From contig VXCM01001429.1 of NCBI GenBank assembly GCA_014773175.1, positions 86,795-150,794 of the forward strand: a DNA stretch of 64,000 nucleotides, read 5' to 3'. Position 1 is the stretch's first letter; each line of letters starts with the position of its first letter. The translations under genes and the position numbers were made by a program. Shown here one piece after another: positions 53,399-64,000 of this stretch. The stretch is from Lucifuga dentata (taxonomy: Eukaryota > Chordata > Actinopteri > Ophidiiformes > Bythitidae). Under the pieces are notes generated by a model that searched no databases, had not been told where the DNA came from, and saw nothing but the letters and a program-made list of their open reading frames with translations.

Positions 53399-56300
53399 CT
53401 ACACACACACAAACCATAACATGTGCTGTTAGTGTGCTAAGAAAAGTGCAAGTAAGGACTCAATCACACACAAATTGAGGAGTAGGTACTTCAATTAAAA
53501 AAAAAAAAATAAATAAAAAATAAAACTTACTAAGGACTTATTCCATGACTGTAAACCCGGCCAGTAAAAAAGAGACGACAAACTCTTTGCTGAGTCAACA
53601 AAACTACAGACTAGTGTGTGTGTGTGTGCCACTCATCTCTTTGGGGTTTTCTTCTGCTCTTTCCATCTCTTGCCTAGTTTAGATTATACAAGTGTGTGTC
53701 TGCTTTACACTCTGTATTTGGATGCGTATGCTTGTTGACATCTTTGTTTGTTTGATTAGTTTATCTACCAGAGCTCAGCCAGTAATCCTTCCCTGACCTT
53801 CCCTTTGCTCCATGTGTGTTGTTCTGGGTGGGTTTGTCTGAACTTAGTCTCTCTCTCTCTCTCTCTACAGGTAACATTAATTATCCTAACCTCTTAGTCA
53901 ACAGCCAATACATTAATTGGAAAGAGTCTCTCTNCCCCCCCCCATGCATGCAAAGAGCTGCTGTCTCATCGCAACTCTGCAAATATGCCTTAATCCAGAC
54001 AACACCAAACAACACGATAATAGGAGACTAAGGAGGGTGAGGAAGAGAGGAAAGGACAGAAAGAGAAAGATGGATGGCGTCAGAGAGGGATGAGTTGAGG
54101 AAAGAGGAGAAAAGAAAGAGAGAAACAACAGAAAGAAGGTACTGAGGGAATAGAAAATGTGGAACTTAAGGGGAAAGAAACAAGTTAGTTGAAAAAGGGG
54201 AAGAATGGGATGGGAAGAGGGGGGAAGAAGAGAGGGAGAAAAGGGGGAGTAGGTCGGCAAGGGAGGTCTAAATGCAAGATGGGAGATGGAGGAGGCACTG
54301 AATTAATTAGACAAGGCTAATGAATAGCATTAATATGAGAGCAAAAATAACATCCACCTGCCCTCTATTCCTTCCTGCTGCTTTGCTTCTGATCTGTACC
54401 TCTCCCACTCAAACACACACACAAGCACACACACAAGCACTTGAGATCCATTTGCGTGTACTTTAGTGTGTGATGTTTGACAAAGCTGTATCAATGCAAA
54501 AAAATGAAGTGAGGGTGAGAGACAGACAAAATGGTTGAGACTTCAGGAAAAGGAGAGAGAGAAAGAGAACAAGAGATAGAAAATGAGCCAGAGAGAGCTT
54601 CCTGCAAAAAAGAGAGAGGAGGGGGCAGAGAGAGAGAGATGAAGAGAGCAGGTGTTCTCTTAATCCACCTGCCACTTCACTGATCCTCACTATGAAAGAC
54701 AGAACACAGAAGAGAAGTAAAAAGGAGGGTGTGCATTACCAATCCCTCTCTGCATTTCACCCTCTCACCCTGCTTTTTTCCTCTTCTTCTCTCCTGTGCT
54801 CTCGCTCTCTTTTGAGCTGGTTTTCAAAGTGCTGAGCACCAGAGATGCAGGGAGTAAAGCAAATGCAAATCATTAAATACAAACACAATGCAGCTATCTG
54901 ATAATTTATGCCATTATACAAATGTGCACGTTCAAACATGGCCCAGTTAATGAGTCTTTGATTTTTGAATGAGATGACATCTTCATAACATCAGTAATAA
55001 TCAGATGTGAGTATATATGTACAGCATGTTGTAAGCAGTTGCAGGGGTAACAACCTTATTGAGAAAGCTCATCGACTGAAAGAGCCTTGTGATGTTTGAT
55101 TAAAAATTTAATGGAAAGGTGAAATACCAGAGGAAGAGTCTTTAATGTAAATACACACAGAACACACCATGATCAGATCTGTATTGTGAGCAGATCTCAG
55201 TCACCAACTAGCCAGGTGTAAATACAATCCTACAGCTGGGACACATTTGTACAAAGGTGGGTAGTACCGTTTTCCATTTACTCCGTTACATTTACATAAG
55301 TAACTTGTTTTCAAAAAATTGTACATAGTAGTTTTATTGCAGGATACTTTTAACTCATACTTGAGTATAATTATGAAGAAAAAAAAATATTTGTACTCAG
55401 TTACATTTGGTCACACTCTTTACGTTACTTTTGATTTCACCGTTTGAATTCAGAGTACATTCAGTTTTTCTCTCATTGTCAGACATTACACTGTCTGCTT
55501 CAGCTCTGAAGTAGCCACACCACCACCCTTCGTTTCCATGGTTTCACCCAGAGCAGAACAGTGGTGGAATCAACAGCGGGAGGTTTAGAAGAGGCACATC
55601 CCTGGCCACACATTCAAACACTGTTTTCTTTTCAGTCTACCAAAACCAACAGCTACATAATGAGTTGCCGTCTTTGTCTACCTAAAAAAGTGGACATTTC
55701 AGCTTATAACATGTAACTTGAGGAAACGTGGCGATAAGCTGCACTGTTAGCTACTTAAATAGCTGCTAATGGCTGCTAATGCTAACTCACGTTTTCCTGT
55801 TCTATTTTGAGTAAATTCATGAAGCTAAGCTAACTGTCTTGGGGCCACGCCAGAATTGTCATGATTTGTTATGTGATAAATATTTTATTTATTACTGTCT
55901 ACTGTTTCTTTATATGATATGATTTGGATTGTATCAGAAGGTACATATGACTACTTTGCATTTTTTGTTCCTCAGACAAGCACTTTATAACTTGTTGATA
56001 TTCGAAAGAACAGGGTTGATCAAAGTTCCTCATTAATCAAGTAATCTTTTAAATAGATACTTTCTTACTCTCACTCAAGTAATTATTTTGGTGACTACTC
56101 TTACTTCTACTTGAGTCACTATTATCATGAAGTAACAATACTTTTACTTGGGTACAGTTTCAGGCTACTGTACTCACCAATGCATTTGTAAGATAAAATC
56201 TGCTCACAAGTTGAAAATGTCACCCCACCTCATCTTCCCGCTCACTCTTGTTAATAAAGTTATTTTGAATGCGGACACCAACAACCCGTCCAAAAAAGTT

Positions 56301-59300
56301 TTTTTTTTTTTTTTNTTTTTTTTTTTTTTTTGTTTGTTTTTAAATGGCTGAATCTCATCCATGGAGCAAGGAGAAAACTCAGGCTTAAATAATGACCAGC
56401 CTGAGATCAACCCACTATGCAAGCAGAATCCTGATAAGGAGAACCCTTTTTAACGCAAGGAGTAAAAGCCCAAGTAAAGTCCCAACATCAGATGTCATTA
56501 TCCAGATAAGGAATCAGGACACAAAGATTGCATTTTAATGCAAGGTGTGTATCTGTAGCTGGTACTGACTGCCTGTGCCACATTTATGTCTGTGAAAGTT
56601 GCTACATAAATAAACTTCACTTACTTACATTTATACTGTCATGGCAAAAATACAAAACTTAAGGTGGTAATGTAATGTAGAGACTCACACCTTTCAATAA
56701 CATGTAATCTCTGTATCCAGATTCCCTATCTGGATAATCGTACACATTATTATCACACAGACAGATCAAAAACACAAAGACATGAAAACAGGAATTCCTA
56801 CTGATGATGAATGGGAGTGTTACATCCTCAAATACACATAAAATGCTAAAAACACAGGAGAAAAAAACCTTTTCACGTCCAATTTGTCTTATGCATGCAG
56901 TCAAACCTGTTCACCTTTTTACCTCCTAGCGTCTACATAAAACCCGCCTCCAACAGTCTTATTTCACAAAGAAATATAATATGCTGGCAATGCTATTTCA
57001 ATAAAGCAATTTACAGTAAATCTGTTTCCCTGTATAAAAAGGGCATTTTGATTCGCAGGTAATGAGTTTTCTGGTGTGAGTCTGATGTGGTTAAATTATG
57101 ATGAGCTATAACTGTATTTATGGGTGTAGTTTCACACAGTCATTGAGGGAAGAATGTACTGTATGTAGGCACATATAGACACACACACACACACACGTTC
57201 ATTTAACTTATGCCTCACTGTTCCAATATTTATAGCTGCATTCCCATACTGATTTTAGACTTTTTTGCAATTTCAAGGATCATTTCCCCACAGACCACAA
57301 AAACCATTACATCACTTTTACATTACTCACAGCTGAGATGCTGTGTGCGTGTGTGATAGCGATGTACAGCAACAACATATGGTCATGCTTCTCTGTGTGT
57401 GTCGATGTACTCATTTATGAGTTCGATGTGGTCATTTATGTAGCCATTTACGTATTCAAGCATGGACACCTTCATAGTATTAATATGTAATAGAATTCAC
57501 TAACGTGCAAAATCTAAAAAGTTGCATTTGCAGCCACAGCATGAACTTTATGGTAACATAAAGTATGAGAATATTCTCTTTTTTCCAATCGGGTTTTTGA
57601 AATACTTTAATTAGAATGTGCGTCTGATCATTAATTCAGATGACAGAATTGATCATCACAGTATCTGATGTCATAATTCATGATATGATTCTGTTGGAAG
57701 ATGATAAATGAGTGTTGAGTTATTGCTCAGATTTGGCAGGTAGCTTTTGAGTGTGTGTGTGTGCGTAGTGTTTGACGGACGTGCGAGTATACAGCATGTG
57801 TGTGATCTAATCTGTCTGGTTGCTATGGAGAGAGGTTACACCAGCAAATACTGAGGTCACACGTTGTTCTCTCCACATCCCTCTCTCTCTTTCTCTCGCT
57901 CTGTCTTACTGGATATTTTTTAATTCAATATTTCTGAATCACTTTCTGATTAATTGCACGCACAAACGGACCTAGTACTAAATTTTACAACAGACAAATG
58001 CGTTATGCAGTTATAGTGGATGATTTCAGAGGTCAGCTTTTTCAGACAAAGCCGTAGTACAATGATATAAATCAAACACTTCCTCAAATTTACACCTGAC
58101 CCACTGATCCATGCTGCTTTGGCTTAGTCACGATATTGCAGACATTTACACTATCATAGCTAGTGTTTTCTGGTTTGGTTGTGTATGTAATTAAGCTTTG
58201 ACTATTAAAAAGTGTGTATGGGAAAAAAGTTTTGGCAGTAAATAAATGAGAATTAGTGATGCTGAGTATCATAATTACCACTAGATAGCCTGATGCCCGG
58301 CATAGATTTAAACACTGGTTGTCAACCTGGCTGTTAGGATATATCTATTTTTTGGGAAATGAGGTGAAAATATTAAATGACTTTTTTTTTTTTTTTTAAG
58401 TAATCTTCTTTTCTCTTTAAAATTTGCATTAAAATTTGGTAACATCAATATACATAGCTTCACAATGTGCAGTATGGTTCCATCAGACAATCAGACAGAC
58501 ACGGTTTAACCATAATATCTCAGCCACTAATCTGGAAGTCAGAATAATTGTTAAAGCATTACCCAAACTGTCAGTTGTTTGCTTATAAATGCAGTTCTAC
58601 AATGTAGTGGATGATTATAATGGACATTTAGAGTGTGTTCACTTTCATTTTGCCTTCAAAATCATTTGAGTTTGATTATATGGCTAAAACGAGGCTTTGT
58701 TTACAACCTACAACAACCAGCCTTAGCAATTACATCAACAAGTAAAGCATCATGCTATCAGATAAGAAAGAACAATGAAAATAATAGAATTATATTTTAG
58801 AATTGATACAGAATCATATCAAAAGGTCTTTGCTAATTTTTTTTTTCTAGCTGAAACAACCGCTCAAAGTAAAGTACGATGATAACCACAAGGTTCTATC
58901 ATGAGAAAGATCAAAGATTGAGATTAAATACAAGAGGGAAATGGTTATGTTGAGCTATAACATAGAGGGAGAGTCTTCAGCCATTATTCAGTTGTTCCCT
59001 ATCACAGAAACTGAAATATTAATGGAACCACTGTACAAGCAACCAATATTAATATCTTAATCCGAGTAATGTCTTACTCCTTTCAAAATGAACACACACA
59101 CACACACACACACAGACAGGCCCTTAACAATAACTGGCACTGTGAGAGCTATATGTGCAGTCATATCTGTGTATAAGAAAGCAGGCATGAGTGTGTTTCT
59201 GGTTGTGTGCTTGTGTGCTGTGTGTGTGTCAGGTTTTTATTGGTGTATGTGTGTGTGTGTGTAGGTCCTGACCCTGTTTTAGCAGTTTGTTTTCTAGTGG

Positions 59301-59581
59301 CCTAAAAATAATTTATAAAAACTTCATCCGTGAGGGCCTTGATCTAGATGAGAATACTGCTTTAATAAAGGGAAAGTAGGACACAAATACACACAAAACA
59401 CATGTGACTGTGCGCAAATGTGCACAAGGACAAATTATCTCCATATCTACACAATATACGAGAGACAGACAGTGAATTAAGTGCACCACTTAACAGAACT
59501 CAATATTAAAGCTGTTCTTTAAGATAAACAAATAGCACAATAAATATATAAAAAAAAAAAACCTTATTACAATACACTGAC
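53399..59581 (-). other. pard3b intron upstream of PDZ1
   Basis: 6.2 kb. Contains a CT tract and single-N gap at 53,934, a purine-rich tract at 54,030-54,250, a hAT element inserted in an older repeat (55,252-56,182), and a poly-T run split by an N at 56,315. No exon-like segment. Confidence 0.7.
55252..56182. mobile_element. non-autonomous hAT-type element with 8-bp target duplication
   Basis: A 931-base element flanked by the exact 8-base direct repeat CATTTGTA (55,244-55,251 and 56,183-56,190), the hallmark of hAT insertion. The ends are inverted: CAAAGGTGGGTAGTACC at the left and CATTGGTGAGTACAGT read inward from the right. The interior is rich in variants of TTACTTGAGTA and ACTCAAGTAA. 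No transposase was seen. The flanking sequence resembles 27,490-27,655, showing that the element landed inside an older repeat. Confidence 0.9.
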
Positions 59582-59652
59582 CTGCTGTTGAAGGTGTGTT
59601 TGCTTTGGGGTCGAACCATCCCTGCAGGCCTCTCCACAGCAGGACTGCCTAC
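59582..59652 (-). CDS. pard3b: pard3b exon, linker before PDZ1
   Basis: This is the most 5-prime exon visible, 71 bases, entered in phase 0. It reads VGSPAVERPAGMVRPQSKHT and then FNS, with the last Ser codon split across the intron (AG|C). The donor is CAG|GTCAGT. It is the linker that leads into PDZ1 and has no catalytic or membrane features. The acceptor is a CAGCAG tandem: using the first AG would put the exon edge at 59,655 and add one Gln. The phase match with the next exon supports it; sequence conservation of this linker is weak, so family recognition rests on position. Confidence 0.8.
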
Positions 59653-60163
59653 CTGCTGAGAACAAACACACACAAACACAAACACACATCTTTCCTGTCA
59701 GTGAGTAAAAGGCATTTGGAGAAGAAAAGGAAACCAACATGCTCCAACAGCATTTTATCTGTCAGGTCTGCACAAGGTGGCAAAAAAGCTAGAACATGAG
59801 TTGGAAACAGAGAGATGGCTGGATTATTTGAGAGGCACAGGAACAGACAGCTGTGAATGAATGAGTAAGGAGAGGAATTGGTGAACTCCCCCTTTTTGGC
59901 TTTGACTTTTAACAATCTACTCCAAATATAATACCCTGAGTTCAACAACTACGATTGTCAAATCTGAAAGAAAATGGAAAACACTGAGAGAAATAAGTGA
60001 ATGGATGAATGAAGTGATGAATGAAGGAGTTGTTAAATGGATGGATAGATGATGTAAATAGCAATTAGTAGTTGAGGACAAGAAGACAGCGTTGTCAAGC
60101 AGTGATAAATACTGTCGATTGGGATGAGAAAGAAAGAAAAAAGAAAAGGGGAGGGAGAAAGGA

Positions 60164-60166
<3 letters not shown>

Positions 60167-60194
<28 letters not shown>
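60167..60194 (+). repeat. GA microsatellite
   Basis: About 14 GA units; a TG repeat follows at 60,260-60,287. Confidence 0.95.
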
Positions 60195-60199
<5 letters not shown>

Positions 60200-60255
60200 A
60201 GTGTGTGTGAGAGTCAAGGGAGCTGTAATAATTAGTTTCTCCAATGACAGAAGAC

Positions 60256-60286
<31 letters not shown>

Positions 60287-61429
60287 AGACAGGGTTTCCT
60301 GCTCTCCATAGAGGAATAATAATATTAATTAAAAATAATACTCAACATATGACAGGGCGTGTCTGCACACATGCCTGTGACATACATGTGATTTTGCATA
60401 CATGTGATTTTCTTGTATATGTAAATACTCAGAATGAGACCATATACGCAAGCAAATGTGTATAGCTGGTAACATCATAATCATTCAGAAAAAAAATCCA
60501 GCACACTATTTATTGTTTTGGGTTCATCAACTAGCCATGGAGTTGGAGCTCCACCTTCATTTGGTAAATCATGCTAACTGAGAATTTAATAACTACACCT
60601 ATTAGTAGTATCTTTTGCTTTAAAACCAAACCATCACGGTAACTACTTAGGATGTTTTTCACACCAAGTTCATTTTGAGCAGTTGTTTTGGGTCCTGGAG
60701 CATTCTAGTACGATTCGGTTTATGTAAACACAATAATCAAACTTGGGTCCACACCAAAACAATGGGACTGTGGAGCGATTCATTTGCAACATGAACATGA
60801 TCCGCACTAGTCCTACAGATGTCAGGTGTGGAAGGTAAAGTTAGATGTTCTAGCAACTTCCTATCACACTTTACTCTCCATGCTACAGTCAGTGAGCTGC
60901 AGCACAGTTGGGGTATAATTCAAGCTATTGTGGTATATATATAGTTGAGAATCTGAAGGCCAGCAGCTCACATTGCTGGCACGGTGCAAAGTGAAGCTTC
61001 TAACTCACAAACAAGGTCCTCTGCATCCAGATCGGCTGTTATACGCTCAACGTTTTTGCAGCACTGTTGAAATGTGCCACTTCAGATGGCCTTTTGTAAT
61101 TCATTCAAACTGTAGAAGAATCCATTAATGCCATAAAATGAATCAATTCACTAAAACAGCACCACTTGAAACCAAGGTGAGGCTCTTTTCAGTTGTGAGG
61201 CCCGTTTCATGTTAAATGGCAGAAAACAGCAAAGGGCACTTATGGTTAACAACGCAGCTACACAGAAGAGTAGGTGAATGGACAGTAATTTCACATACCT
61301 CTTACACAGAGGGTAACAACATACAGAAATATATGGATATCAGTTGCACATGCTGCAGAAGTGAGGCTTCACTCCATAATTACCATTCAGTCCTAATGCA
61401 CATAAAAAAAATGTCTCTTCAAGTTCATA

Positions 61430-63107
61430 CAGTGCCCTCCATAATGTTTGGGACAATGACACATTATTTCTTGATTTGACTTCACAATTTTAGATTTGTA
61501 ATCAAACAATTCCCATTTGGTTAAAGTGCACATCCTCATCTTTTATTAAAGAAATAAATTAATTTATACATTTTGGTTTTATCATGTAGAAATTACAGCA
61601 GGCTTTTTTTTTTTTTTTTTTTTACTCAGTCCCCTCATTTCCAGGCACCATAATGTTTGGGACACAACAATGGTATATAAATGAAAGTAGTCATGTTTAG
61701 TACTTTGTTGCATATCCTTTGCATGTAATGACTGAAGTCTGCGACTCAGACATCACCAAGTGCCGAGTATCGTCTCTGCTGATGCTCTGTCAGGCCTGTA
61801 CTGCAGCCATCTTCAGCTCATGCTTATTTCGGGGGCTAATCCCCTTAAGTTCTTTCTTCAGCATATGAAAGGTATGCTCAATTGGGTTCAGATTGGGTGA
61901 CTGACTTGGCCAGTCAAGAATTGTCCATTTTTTAGCTTTGAANCAATTGGGTTCAGATTGGGTGACTGACTTGGCCAGTCAAGAATTGTCCATTTTTTAG
62001 CTTTGAAAACCTCCTTTATTCTTTAGCAGTATGTTTGGGATCATTGTCTTGCTGTAGGATGAAGCACCAGCCACTGAGTTTGGAGGCATTTGCTTGTACT
62101 TGAGCAGACAAGATGTTTCTATATACTTCAGAACTGCCATCTGCAGTTACATTATCAATGAAGATATGTGAGCCAGTACCTGTGGCTGCCATACATGCCC
62201 AGCCATAACACTCCCACCTCCATGTTTCACAGATGAGTTGATATGCTTTGGATCTTGGGCAGTTCCTTTTCTCCTCCATATTTTGCTCTTGCCATCACTC
62301 TGATACAAGCTCATCTGTCCACAGGATCTTTTTCCAGGACTCTGGTTGCTCTTTAAAGTACTTCTTCACAAACTGTAACCTGGCCATCCTGTTTTTGTGG
62401 CTAACCAGTGGTTTGCATCGGACAGTGTAGCCTCTGTATTTCTGTTCATGAAGTCTTCTGCGGTAAGTGGTCATTGACAAATCCACACCTGCCTCCTGAA
62501 GAGGAAGCAGGTGTGATCTGTCAGAGAGCTATTTGTGGATTTTTCTTCATAATGGTAAGAATTCTTCTGTCATCAGCTGTGGAGGTCTTCCTTGGCCTGC
62601 CAGTCCCTTTGCTATTACTAAGCTCACCAGTGCTCTCTTTCTTCTTAATAATATTCCAAACAGTTGATTTTAATAAGCCTGTTGGCCGATGTCTCTTACG
62701 GTTTTATTCTTGTTTCTCAGCCTCATAATGGCTTCCTTGACTTTCATTGGAACAACTTTGGCCCTCATGTAGACAAATGGCAATAACAGATTCCAAAGGT
62801 TGTCAAAAGCCTAGAATAATTCTAGATACCAAAAGCTCACACAAAAGGAAATTAAACATGCTTGAGCAATTACAAACACTCGTGAAGCCATGTGTCCCAA
62901 ACATTATGGTGCCCTGAAATGGGGGGACTATGTATAAAAACTGCTGTAATTTCTACATGATGAAACCAAAATGTATAAAAATACCCTTTAATAAATCTGA
63001 GAATATGCACTTTAACCACAGCAACTAGTTTGATTACAAATCTAAAATTGTGGAGTGCAAAGGCAAATCGAGAAATAATGTGTCTTTGTCCCAAATGGAT
63101 GCCACTC
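61430..63107 (-). mobile_element. Tc1-like transposon, inactivated
   Basis: A 1,678-base Tc1/mariner element flanked by TA on both sides (61,428-61,429 and 63,108-63,109). The left end starts CAGTGCCCTCCATAATG; the right end is a diverged inverted copy. The long terminal inverted repeats (about 220 bases) carry the motif CATAATGTTTGGGACA at both outer and inner positions, the IR/DR layout known from fish Tc1 elements. Between them is a broken minus-strand transposase. One internal 64-base duplication around the N at 61,943 is an assembly artefact and inflates the length. Confidence 0.93.
61790..62768 (-). pseudogene. Tc1-like transposase pseudogene
   Basis: Remnant of the element's transposase in shifted frames. 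It starts at the ATG at 62,768 with the DNA-binding part (VKEAIMRLRNKNKTVRDIG). A frameshift follows near 62,673, then a stop near 62,518. The catalytic domain shows the first Asp in WKKILWTDE, the second in QQDNDPKHTAK, and the Glu in QSPNLNPIE, so the three DDE residues are recognisable. They lie in different frames, separated by a break near 62,290 and another near 62,010. It cannot encode active transposase. Confidence 0.9.
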
Positions 63108-63110
63108 TAT

Positions 63111-63415
63111 GGCTGGATTTACACTACAAATCTTGATGCTCAATTCTGATTGATTGATTGAAGCAAAACGTTAGGTTGGAGTCGGAATGGGAAGGAAGTT
63201 CCAATCTGTGTATTTAGACAGCAGGCATACTGGTGGATATCTGATATGTATCCGATTTATTTTAATATATGCAAGTGGTTCAAATCAGATCTGAGAATAT
63301 CTGATTCCATGTGGCTTTTTATCATTTATATCTTCATGAAGCGTATCCGATACGTATCGCATGTGAGCAAAAGATCAGAATCAGGTCGCATGTGCATGGT
63401 AGTGTAAATCCAGCC
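63111..63415. mobile_element. small inverted-repeat (MITE-like) element
   Basis: A 305-base AT-rich element with perfect 17-base terminal inverted repeats: GGCTGGATTTACACTAC at the left and its complement at 63,399-63,415. TAT flanks both ends. The sequence between is partly palindromic (ATCTGA/TCAGAT, TATCCGAT motifs) and has no coding capacity. It lies 1 base from the right TA of the Tc1 element. Confidence 0.75.
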
Positions 63416-63622
63416 TATGTGTCTATGTCTAAACTTATGCATGCACATACCTGTGTCTGTGGTCTATGCACGCGCATGTCAACACGCACACAGAGGTCAT
63501 TAAGTATCAATGTTTGCAGCAGGCACTAATGTACTCTTAACCTGACCTTTCACCTTTGACCTCCCACTATTACCACATTTGACCTACACCATCTGTCAGA
63601 AGGGGAACGAGGAAAAGGAGAG

Positions 63623-63653
63623 AGGAGGAGGAGGAGGAGGAGGAGGAGGAGGA
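63623..63653 (+). repeat. GGA trinucleotide repeat
   Basis: Ten GGA units. Confidence 0.95.
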
Positions 63654-63946
63654 TGAACAGAAGAGTGTGTGTGAAGAAAGAAGAGAGATTCAGGCAAGAA
63701 AACTAGCTGAGGAAATACATAAAGAGAGAGAAAAAAAAAAAGAAATTATGATGAGAAGACACACCACAGTATAGATGCTGCGACTGACAGAGCATAGATG
63801 AACATATGTATCCGATATGGTGGTTTGGATATCAATTAGTCTGGCCAAGCCTCAGATGGCATCAGTGAGCTTAATTAATAAGTGGATGACAGGTAACATT
63901 AATTATCCTAACCTCTTAGTCAACAGCCAATACATTAATTGGAAAG

Positions 63947-63949
<3 letters not shown>

Positions 63950-63992
<43 letters not shown>
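63950..63992 (+). repeat. CT microsatellite near window edge
   Basis: About 21 TC units, following a 67-base segment that is also present at 53,867-53,933. Confidence 0.95.
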
Positions 63993-63996
<4 letters not shown>

Positions 63997-64000
63997 CCCC

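Larger units (their letters stand above)
59653..64000 (-). other. pard3b upstream intron (open to right edge)
   Basis: No exon of the N-terminal CR1 region is seen. The stretch contains GA and TG repeats (60,167, 60,260), a dead Tc1-like element (61,430-63,107), a small inverted-repeat element directly beside it (63,111-63,415), a GGA repeat (63,623-63,653) and a CT tract that reaches the window edge. Confidence 0.7.

Noticed and set aside
62016..62486. The two transposase open frames as a host gene
   Set aside because: They are pieces of a frame-broken Tc1 transposase inside clear terminal inverted repeats with TA flanks.

Overview
This is a nuclear genomic window from a ray-finned (teleost) fish. 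The signs are short protein-coding exons with GT-AG introns separated by kilobases of AT-rich non-coding DNA, dense CA/GA microsatellites, and fish-type Tc1, hAT and TTAA-flanked DNA transposons. There is one 441-base N gap and 14 isolated single Ns from short-read assembly. Nothing looks bacterial or viral.

The window holds one recognisable gene, the middle of a minus-strand pard3b (PAR3-like / PAR3beta cell-polarity scaffold). Fifteen exons run from 59,652 down to 7,568. Their phases fit at every junction, giving one open frame of about 707 codons. In transcript order they encode a linker before PDZ1, then PDZ1 (three exons plus linker), PDZ2 (three exons), PDZ3 (two exons), a variable acidic/Gln-rich linker, the KASKSMDL block, the CR3-like KKSSSLESL block and a Lys/Glu-rich segment. 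The N-terminal oligomerisation domain lies beyond the right edge and the C-terminal coiled-coil/tail exons beyond the left edge. Between PDZ2 and PDZ3, a 132-base frame-preserving open segment could be a cassette exon.

Everything else is intron. 1-7.6 kb: last visible intron, with fossils of the TTAA repeat family and a Harbinger-like Myb/SANT fossil. 7.8-10.8 kb: unremarkable. 11-24.4 kb: long repeat-rich intron with two full TTAA elements, a palindromic repeat and the N gap. 24.4-36.8 kb: closely spaced exons among repeats (a complete TTAA element, a hAT with target duplication, GATA tracts). 37-46 kb: intron between PDZ2 and PDZ3. 46-53 kb: PDZ1/PDZ2 exons, several with CA/TG microsatellites directly against the splice acceptor. 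53.4-64 kb: introns with a hAT inserted in an older repeat and a dead Tc1 element.

I found no new multi-gene system. The points most worth checking are the UG-repeat splice acceptors in the PDZ exons, the candidate cassette exon, the TTAA-flanked inverted-repeat family (five well-formed copies plus fossils), and assembly artefacts in which 64-65 bp exact duplications flank single Ns.
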